Below, in pieces: positions 5,159 through 9,957 of a stretch of DNA of 9,957 nucleotides. Positions within the stretch are counted from its first letter, which is position 1. Each line of letters opens with the position of its first letter. This stretch comes from CAZCFB01 sp964511535 (GTDB lineage: Bacteria; Myxococcota_A; Polyangia; GCA-2747355; CAZCFB01): assembly GCA_964511535.1 (NCBI GenBank), contig CAZEFW010000228.1, positions 1 through 9,957 of the forward strand, given 5' to 3'. The position numbers were made by a program, and so were the translations under genes. The notes under the pieces were generated by a model. That model saw only the letters and a list, made by a program, of their open reading frames with translations, searched no databases and was not told where the DNA came from.

Positions 5159-7303
5159 TCAGAAAAGGGAGAGCTGCCCTTCCTGTCCCTCAAGCATAGC
5201 GAGGAACTCCGCCTCGGTGATGATCTTTGTGGTCGCGCCCTTGCCGATGAACGCCTCGGCCTTCTTCTGCTTGCTGCTCTTTTTGGCATCCGGGTCCCCG
5301 CCCACCACCAGGTAGGACAGCCCCTTGCCCACGCTGGAGGGGGCATCGCCGCCCAGGGCCTTGACCCGCTGCTGCGCCTCCTTGCGGGTCATCTGCTCCA
5401 GGGCGCCGGTGAACACGAAGCTGACACCAGCGAGAGGCGCCGCATCGCCGGTCGGTTTCTCCTCGGGCACATGGTCCAGCGCGGTGACATGTGCCAGCAA
5501 TGCGTCGATGAGCTCCGCCTTGGCCGCCAGGCCGTCGACCACCTTGCGCGCCACCTTCTTGCCGATCCCCTTGATCAGCGGCGGATCGCTGGCCTTCTCG
5601 CCAGGGATGAGCGTCTCGTAAGTGACGCTCCGGATCCGCTCGATGGTCTCGAACTCCTGGGCCAGCTTGCCCGAGACAAAGTGGCTCAGCTCCTCGACGC
5701 CGAGGGCCCGAAGGAAGGTCTCGACAGGCACCTCCTGCCTGGAGTGGACCTCGTTGATCAGCTTCTCCGCCAGCTTCTCTCCGACGCGCTCCAGGCCCAG
5801 CAGGTCGCCTGCCTGGAGCGAATAGAAATCAGCGGCGGTGCGCAGGAGCCCCTGGTCGTACGCCTGGGTCAGCAGCTTGTCGCCGAAGCCCATGATGTCC
5901 AGCGCCTTTGCGTAGTGGGCCAGGGCGCCGATGGCGGCGTGCTGGCAGGTCTCGGGGTTCTCGCAGTAGAGGAACTCGAAAACCGCCTCCACATACTCCT
6001 CGCCGGTCTCTTTGTCCTTCTTCTTCTTCTCGTTTATCTCCAGCCGCACCGGACCGCCGCAGGACGGGCACTCCTTCGGGTAGGCGATGGGCTGCGCGCC
6101 CTCGGCAGGCTCCGTGACATGCTTGACCACGAACTCCACCTTCGGGATGACGCCGCCCCGGCGGGTCACCAGGACCTCGGCGCCGGGGTACTCGCCCAGC
6201 AGGCCGAGGTTGTACTTGAGGAAGCCCGCGTTGTGCAGCGAGGCGTTGCTGATCATGGCGCCGCTCAGCTCCACAGGGGCGATGCTGGCCACCGGCGTGA
6301 TGGCGCCCGAACGGGCGACGCTCCAGTCCACAGCCTCGAGGGTGGTGGTCTTCTGGTCCCCCTGGAACTTGAACGCGATGGCGTAGCGCGGGTGGTGGGC
6401 GGTGGCGCCGAGCAGGCGCTGCTGGTCTGCCCGGTTGACCTTGTACACCACGCCGTCGATCTCGTAGTCCAGGTCCTCGCGGTGGGACGCGAAGTGTTCG
6501 TACCCCAGCATCAGCTGCTCCAGGCCCACCACCTTGAAGTCCATCTCCGGGAAGCCGAGCCGCGCGAGCTCGGTGAACTTGGCCTCCTCCGTCTCCAGAT
6601 CGTCGGCGCCGAGGATGTCGTAGGCGGCGAAGCTGAGCTTGTAGGCGCGGGTGTTGAGCGGATCCTTCTGCTTGATGGCCCCGGCGGTGAGGTTGCGCGG
6701 GTTGGAGAACTGGTCGGCGAACCCGGCGAACACGGACAGCCGCATGTAGATCTCGCCCCGCACCTCCACGCCTGGTCGAGCGAGCACCTTGGGGATGTCC
6801 CGGATGGTGCGCGCGTTGGCGGTGATGTTGTCCCCCTCCTTGCCGCTGCCGCGGGTGGCCGCGATGTGCAGCACGCCCTCGTCGTCGTAGCGCAGGCTGC
6901 AGGCGATGCCGTCCATCTTGGGCGTCACCACCACGTCGCCCTCGAAGCGCGGCGCGTGGCTCACCTGGCCGCCGGCGCGGCTGGAGCTGTGGGCCCAGTT
7001 GAACAGGCTCTGCTTGCTGGAGTCCTCCTCCTGGTAGGCGTAGCACTTGTCCAGCGACAGCATGGGCGCCGCGTGCTGGACCGCCTCGCCGATGAGCCCC
7101 ACGCCGCTCGGGCCCATCTCCTGCAGGGCAGGGGCGTCGGGCCGCAGGGCGCGCAGCCGCTCCACCAGCCGGTCGTAGTCGTAGTCGGAGATCTCGGGCC
7201 GAGCCAGGTCCCAGTACAGGCGGTTGTGTCGGCGCAGCTCTGCCTCGAGGGTGTCGGCGTCCATGGCCGCCAGGGCCTCGTCTGTCAGCGGGTTGTCGGG
7301 CAT
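5159..7303 (-). CDS. ligA: NAD+-dependent DNA ligase (divergent LigA)
   Basis: Seals nicks in duplex DNA using NAD+, in replication and repair. The 714 residues show the LigA domains in order. Domain Ia is at about 16-60 (LYWDLARPEISDYDYDRL). The adenylation domain has nucleophile Lys129 in KMDG, RGSGKEGDNIT at 151-161, VRGE at 181-184, EIDGVVYKVN at 281-290 and AIAFKF at 308-313. The OB fold carries SGAITPVASIAPVELSG (332-348). A zinc finger uses Cys412, 415, 447 and 453, helix-hairpin-helix repeats span about 465-600, and a BRCT domain spans about 624-704. It is divergent: the usual RGDG reads RGSG, there is extra sequence before KMDG, and a Lys/Glu-rich insertion separates the zinc Cys pairs. 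The last five residues are QLSLF, a consensus beta-clamp-binding motif. The ATG has no Shine-Dalgarno; TAAAAT lies 6 nt upstream, suggesting a leaderless mRNA. Met14 is an alternative start. The gene follows a small lipoprotein gene by 46 nt. Confidence 0.97.
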   Translation of the reverse strand: MPDNPLTDEALAAMDADTLEAELRRHNRLYWDLARPEISDYDYDRLVERLRALRPDAPALQEMGPSGVGLIGEAVQHAAPMLSLDKCYAYQEEDSSKQSLFNWAHSSSRAGGQVSHAPRFEGDVVVTPKMDGIACSLRYDDEGVLHIAATRGSGKEGDNITANARTIRDIPKVLARPGVEVRGEIYMRLSVFAGFADQFSNPRNLTAGAIKQKDPLNTRAYKLSFAAYDILGADDLETEEAKFTELARLGFPEMDFKVVGLEQLMLGYEHFASHREDLDYEIDGVVYKVNRADQQRLLGATAHHPRYAIAFKFQGDQKTTTLEAVDWSVARSGAITPVASIAPVELSGAMISNASLHNAGFLKYNLGLLGEYPGAEVLVTRRGGVIPKVEFVVKHVTEPAEGAQPIAYPKECPSCGGPVRLEINEKKKKDKETGEEYVEAVFEFLYCENPETCQHAAIGALAHYAKALDIMGFGDKLLTQAYDQGLLRTAADFYSLQAGDLLGLERVGEKLAEKLINEVHSRQEVPVETFLRALGVEELSHFVSGKLAQEFETIERIRSVTYETLIPGEKASDPPLIKGIGKKVARKVVDGLAAKAELIDALLAHVTALDHVPEEKPTGDAAPLAGVSFVFTGALEQMTRKEAQQRVKALGGDAPSSVGKGLSYLVVGGDPDAKKSSKQKKAEAFIGKGATTKIITEAEFLAMLEGQEGQLSLF

Positions 7304-7309
7304 GGGGGG

Positions 7310-7337
7310 ATTTTACTGCACTAACCCCCGGGGTCCA
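7310..7337 (-). promoter_or_regulatory. Candidate ligA promoter with leaderless start
   Basis: Minus-strand TAAAAT (7310-7315, five of six to TATAAT) is followed by only CCCCCC and then the ligA ATG, so initiation about 7 nt downstream of the -10 box would fall on the A of ATG. A partial -35 box, TGGACC (7332-7337, four of six), lies 16 nt upstream. It is in the 46-nt gap after the small lipoprotein gene and overlaps a CCCCGGGG palindrome. The -10 is convincing and the -35 less so. Confidence 0.45.
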
Positions 7338-7349
7338 CAGGGGGGGCGG

Positions 7350-7703
7350 CTATTTGAAGGCGGCGATGAGCGTCTGGCAGTCCGCGCTGGTCAAGTTCAG
7401 CACGCAGTACTTTCCGATGCAGGTGCTCAGGGCCGACTCCTGCGAGCCGCAGGAGGTATCACACACGTTGTCCTTGCCGTTGAGGCAGCTGATGTAGGCG
7501 TCCTTGAGGCTGGCGCAGCCGGCCTTGTCGTCCACGTTGTTCAGGGCGTCGCAGAACTTGCCGCAGTCGCCCTTGATGCTGGTGCACTTGCCCGACTGCC
7601 CCTCGCTGCACAGGGACTGGCAGCTGCCGCTGCCGCCGCAGCCGGCGAAGGTGAGGGCCAGCGCAAGCGCCAGAAACAGTGTCACGAACCTGTGGATTCT
7701 CAC
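7350..7703 (-). CDS. Small 12-cysteine lipoprotein, GTG start
   Basis: This 117-residue protein starts with a lipoprotein signal peptide: basic residues Arg2, His4 and Arg5, a Leu/Ala core, then the lipobox FAGC with Cys22. The mature part holds twelve further cysteines (28, 32, 40, 47, 51, 63, 73, 81, 85, 95, 100, 109), an even number compatible with six disulfides, in a helical-looking Asp/Lys/Ser-rich background. The residue after Cys22 is Gly, so there is no Asp +2 retention signal and outer-membrane sorting is plausible by the E. coli rule. The GTG at 7701-7703 is preferred over the ATG at 7742 because AGGAGG lies 5 nt upstream of it and the signal peptide then begins normally; from the ATG the signal would carry 13 extra polar residues. 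It sits 101 nt after recQ and 46 nt before ligA. I do not know a function; such small Cys-rich lipoproteins are common and uncharacterised in predatory and social deltaproteobacteria. Confidence 0.85.
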   Translation of the reverse strand: MRIHRFVTLFLALALALTFAGCGGSGSCQSLCSEGQSGKCTSIKGDCGKFCDALNNVDDKAGCASLKDAYISCLNGKDNVCDTSCGSQESALSTCIGKYCVLNLTSADCQTLIAAFK

Positions 7704-7708
7704 AACGT

Positions 7709-7714
7709 CCTCCT
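7709..7714 (-). promoter_or_regulatory. Ribosome binding site deciding the GTG start
   Basis: Minus-strand AGGAGG lies 5 nt upstream of GTG at 7701-7703. It is a near-perfect anti-16S match at good spacing, while the ATG 39 nt upstream (7742) is preceded by TCCTGACAGGGT with no comparable site. It therefore fixes the start of the small lipoprotein. Confidence 0.75.
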
Positions 7715-7780
7715 GTGGGTAAGGGGTGCTGTCCACCAGCATACCCTGTCAGGAGAGGAGACTTCGTGACACCGCTCACT

Positions 7781-7805
7781 GCGACGGCCCGGGCAGCCCG
7801 GTCGC
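7781..7805 (-). terminator. Stop-abutting GC hairpin after recQ
   Basis: On the minus strand CCGGGCTGCCCGG forms a 5-bp stem with a CTG loop. Flanking GCGA and TCGC can pair outside it across a 4-nt GCCG bulge. The structure begins at the last base of the recQ TAG stop (7805-7807). No T-run follows, so termination is uncertain; it may instead protect the recQ mRNA 3' end. The remaining sequence up to the small lipoprotein shows no clear promoter. Confidence 0.35.
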
Positions 7806-9823
7806 TACCCGTTGTCCCGGACCACCTTCAGGATCGCCTCGCCGTACTTCTTGAGCAGGCCAGGCCCCATTCCGGGCACGGCCAGCAGCTCCTCTTCGCT
7901 GGCGGGTTGCAGGGCGGCCACGTTGCCCAGGGTCTTGTTGGTCATCACGCGGAACGCCGGGGTGCTGCGCTTCTTCGCCTCTTCCAGGCGCCACTCGCGC
8001 AGCGCCTCCACCAGCGCGGCCGGCGCGTCGATGTTATCCAGGCCGGCGGAGCGCTTCTTGCCCTTGCCCTTGCCCCGGCGCTTGCGCGGCGCCTTGGCCG
8101 GCTCGAACTCCTCCTGCCCCTCGGGCATGAGCGCGATGCTCGGCAGGGCGGCGGGGTCTCCGCACATCTGCAGGCCGTCGGACGTGATGCTCAGCCGGGT
8201 GAAGGGGATCCGGCGCCCCTGCTTTTCGAAGCTGTCCTCCCGGCGGGTCACCAGCGCGGCGCGGTCGAGGGCCGAGACCAGCTCCTCGAACCAGTTGCGA
8301 TCGCGCTTGCCGCCGAGGGCGTCGCGGTGCAGCTTGCCCGACGCCTGCTCGTCCTCGGCCGCCAGGGCGCCGAGGATGCAGAGCATGGCCGCGGCCTCGT
8401 CCGGGGTGGCGTCCCGGAAGCGCGCGAGCAAACCTTCGCCGGGGGCGCAGCAGTCGCACATGCCGCACGGCTTCCCCGAGTCCTCGCGGTCGCCGAAGTG
8501 GTTCACCAGGGTCAGCATGCGGCAGGCCGGCTGCTCTGCGTAGCGCAGGATCCGGTCCATCTGATCCACCCTGTGCTCCCGCTGCTTGCGGTAAGGGCGC
8601 CGCCAGCCCGCCTCGCCCTGGGTGACGTTCTCCTCGGGATCCACCCGCGCGCCGCCGTGGATCCAGAGCTTCTCCAGGGCGGGCTGGAACAGATCTTCGT
8701 CCCAGCCCAGGCGCGCGCGAACCTCCTCGGCGGGGCGAGAGCGGCCGTCGATCATCTCGAACAGGTGCGCCAGCCGCTCCGGGTCCGGGTAGTCGCGATC
8801 CAGGAAGAACTCGTGGGTCTTGCGATCCGCGTAGGAGTAGAGCAGCACCGCCCGGGAGGGGGCGCCGTCCCGGCCCGCGCGGCCGATCTCCTGGTAGTAA
8901 TTCTCCACGCTGCCCGGCAGGGCGGTGTGCACCACCGTGCGCAGGTCGGCCTTGTCGATGCCCATGCCGAAGGCGACGGTGGCCACCACCACGTCCAGCT
9001 TCCCGTCGCTGAACGCGGCCTGACAGCGGTCCCGCGCCTCGGCGGTCATGCCCGCGTGGTACGGCGCCGAGGAGAAGCCGGTGCTCAGCTCGAGGGCGAG
9101 CTTCTCCGCCTTCTTCCGGGTGGGCGCGTAGACGATGGCGGGCAGCGCGTCCTCGTTGCCCAGCACCCGGCGCACGGCGGCCGGCCGCAGGCGAGGGGCC
9201 ATCTGCACCACCTCCACCGCGATGTTGGTGCGGCGGAAGCCATGGATGTGCCGGCGCTCCTCCTTCAGCTGGAGCTGCTGGCAGATGTCGTCCTGCACCC
9301 GCACCGTGGCGGTGGCGGTCATGGCGATGACCGGGGCGGGGCGCAGGGCAGGCAGGCGCTCGCCGAGCATGCGGTACTCGGGGCGGAAGTCGTGACCCCA
9401 CTGGGAGATGCAGTGCGCCTCGTCCACCGCGATGAGCCCCGGCTTGCTACGCGCCAGGAACTCGGGAAAGCCCGGCACCGCCAGCCGCTCGGGGGCGATG
9501 AACAGGTAGTCCAGATCCGAGTCGAGGTAACGACGGCACACCTGGCGCGAGGTCAGCCGGTCGCGTCCAGAGTGGATCCGCTCCGCCCGCAGCCCCAGCG
9601 CCTGCAGCGCCGCCACCTGGTCCTCCATCAGCGCGATGAGCGGGCTGACCACCAGCGTCGTCGCCCCGCGGCACAGCCCGGGAAGCTGGTAGCACAGCGA
9701 CTTGCCCGCGCCGGTGGGCATCACCAACAGCACATCCTTGCTGTCGATCACCGCCTGACAGACCGCCTCCTGATGAGGCCGAAACAGCTCATGCCCAAAC
9801 GCCTCCTTCAGCACCTCCTTCAT
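7805..9823 (-). CDS. recQ: RecQ-family ATP-dependent DNA helicase
   Basis: A 3'-to-5' DNA helicase of recombination and repair, able in known family members to unwind forks, D-loops and G-quadruplexes. Counting from the ATG at 9823 (672 residues) the motifs are: motif 0 FRPHQ near 14-18; Walker A MPTGAGKS at 35-42; DEAH at 134-137; the RecQ aromatic loop SQWGHDFRPEY at 140-150; motif III AMTATAT at 167-173; motif V VATVAFGMGIDK at 280-291; and motif VI QEIGRAGRDG at 311-320. A zinc module follows with Cys434, 453, 456 and 459. A winged-helix-like region spans about 470-555, then a Lys/Arg-rich linker (PRKRRGKGKGKKR), and an HRDC domain at about 600-670 ending in AVPGMGPGLLKKYG. An in-frame ATG at 9841 would add six residues (MFWGRG). 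I prefer 9823 because GGGGGCGGGGG precedes it and family homology starts there; neither ribosome site is ideal. The frame is open further upstream through a hexamer repeat. It has a single HRDC copy and no missing helicase motif. Confidence 0.96.
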   Translation of the reverse strand: MKEVLKEAFGHELFRPHQEAVCQAVIDSKDVLLVMPTGAGKSLCYQLPGLCRGATTLVVSPLIALMEDQVAALQALGLRAERIHSGRDRLTSRQVCRRYLDSDLDYLFIAPERLAVPGFPEFLARSKPGLIAVDEAHCISQWGHDFRPEYRMLGERLPALRPAPVIAMTATATVRVQDDICQQLQLKEERRHIHGFRRTNIAVEVVQMAPRLRPAAVRRVLGNEDALPAIVYAPTRKKAEKLALELSTGFSSAPYHAGMTAEARDRCQAAFSDGKLDVVVATVAFGMGIDKADLRTVVHTALPGSVENYYQEIGRAGRDGAPSRAVLLYSYADRKTHEFFLDRDYPDPERLAHLFEMIDGRSRPAEEVRARLGWDEDLFQPALEKLWIHGGARVDPEENVTQGEAGWRRPYRKQREHRVDQMDRILRYAEQPACRMLTLVNHFGDREDSGKPCGMCDCCAPGEGLLARFRDATPDEAAAMLCILGALAAEDEQASGKLHRDALGGKRDRNWFEELVSALDRAALVTRREDSFEKQGRRIPFTRLSITSDGLQMCGDPAALPSIALMPEGQEEFEPAKAPRKRRGKGKGKKRSAGLDNIDAPAALVEALREWRLEEAKKRSTPAFRVMTNKTLGNVAALQPASEEELLAVPGMGPGLLKKYGEAILKVVRDNG

Positions 9824-9866
9824 CCCCCGCCCCCAAAACATGGACGTGGACTTGGTCGTCGTCTTC

Positions 9867-9957
9867 CCCGATCCCGTTCCCGTTCCCGTTCCCGCTCCCG
9901 ACCCCGACCCCGATCCCGACCCCGACCCCGATCCCGATCCCGATCCCGCTCCCGACC
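9867..9957. repeat. Degenerate hexanucleotide array, G-quadruplex-prone
   Basis: Fifteen consecutive plus-strand units of CCCGNY (N = A, T or C) run from 9867 to 9956 and continue off the window. Fifth and sixth bases vary as AT, TT, TT, TT, CT, AC, AC, AT, AC, AC, AT, AT, AT, CT, AC. On the minus strand, which is the recQ sense strand, this gives fifteen GGG tracts at 6-nt spacing with 2-3 nt loops, several canonical G-quadruplex motifs in a row. No frame contains a stop; the plus frame would read Pro-Asp/Val/Ala dipeptides and the minus frame in phase with recQ reads Ser-Gly/Thr-Gly. It ends about 43 nt before the preferred recQ start. Confidence 0.9.

Noticed and set aside
2707..5199. An 830-codon plus-strand Ala/Gly-rich open frame
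   Set aside because: It is the antisense shadow of the Cys-repeat lipoprotein; the repeated Ala/Gly/Leu pattern follows from complementing TGC and GGC codons.
4856..7324. An 822-codon plus-strand open frame opposite ligA
   Set aside because: ligA on the minus strand has all ligase motifs in order; the plus frame has Val/Leu/His-rich shadow composition and no domain.
5159..9841. recQ-ligA neighbourhood as a defence or mobile island
   Set aside because: No transposase, integrase, nuclease partner, toxin or terminal repeats are visible, and base composition is uniform with the neighbours. Both genes look like housekeeping repair genes.

Overview
The window is a high-GC (roughly two-thirds G+C by eye), densely packed bacterial region in which every gene I can support lies on the minus strand. 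The style points to Myxococcota or a related former deltaproteobacterial lineage. The evidence is a cysteine-rich repeat lipoprotein with a myxococcal-type CGDG...GE.CD disulfide repeat and a glycine-rich beta-helix-like tail, a small 12-cysteine lipoprotein, a large membrane-embedded spermidine-synthase-like protein, and a degenerate hexanucleotide repeat. This assignment is inference; there is no rRNA or other phylogenetic marker here.

Layout in the direction of transcription, from high to low coordinates. (1) 9867-9957: a GGG-N3 hexamer array with strong G-quadruplex potential, running off the window edge. (2) 7805-9823: a RecQ-family helicase. (3) 7350-7703: a small Cys-rich lipoprotein with a GTG start and a strong ribosome binding site. 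(4) 5159-7303: a divergent NAD+-dependent DNA ligase whose last five residues, QLSLF, match the consensus beta-clamp-binding motif. (5) 2806-5133: a large surface lipoprotein with eight 42-residue ten-cysteine repeats. (6) 2636-2725: a possible 29-residue Gly/His-rich small ORF whose Shine-Dalgarno sequence lies in the 3' arm of a hairpin. (7) 251-2602: a multi-pass membrane protein with a spermidine-synthase-like methyltransferase-fold domain. (8) 36-245: a small DUF6485-like Cys-rich protein, 5 nt downstream and probably translationally coupled to gene 7.

The genes are co-directional with gaps of 5 to about 200 nt, so transcription may run through much of the block. Two starts (ligA and the spermidine-synthase-like gene) lack a Shine-Dalgarno sequence and have a -10-like hexamer 6-8 nt before the ATG, as expected for leaderless mRNAs. 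Three genes ending in TAG (recQ, the large lipoprotein, the DUF6485 gene) carry a GC-rich hairpin touching the stop codon but no U-tract.

I see no phage, transposon, CRISPR or tRNA/rRNA signal. Two DNA-metabolism genes (recQ, ligA) are interleaved with secreted Cys-rich lipoproteins, and I do not see one pathway joining them all. The best leads are the G-quadruplex array upstream of recQ, the clamp-binding tail of the ligase, and the hairpin-controlled small ORF.
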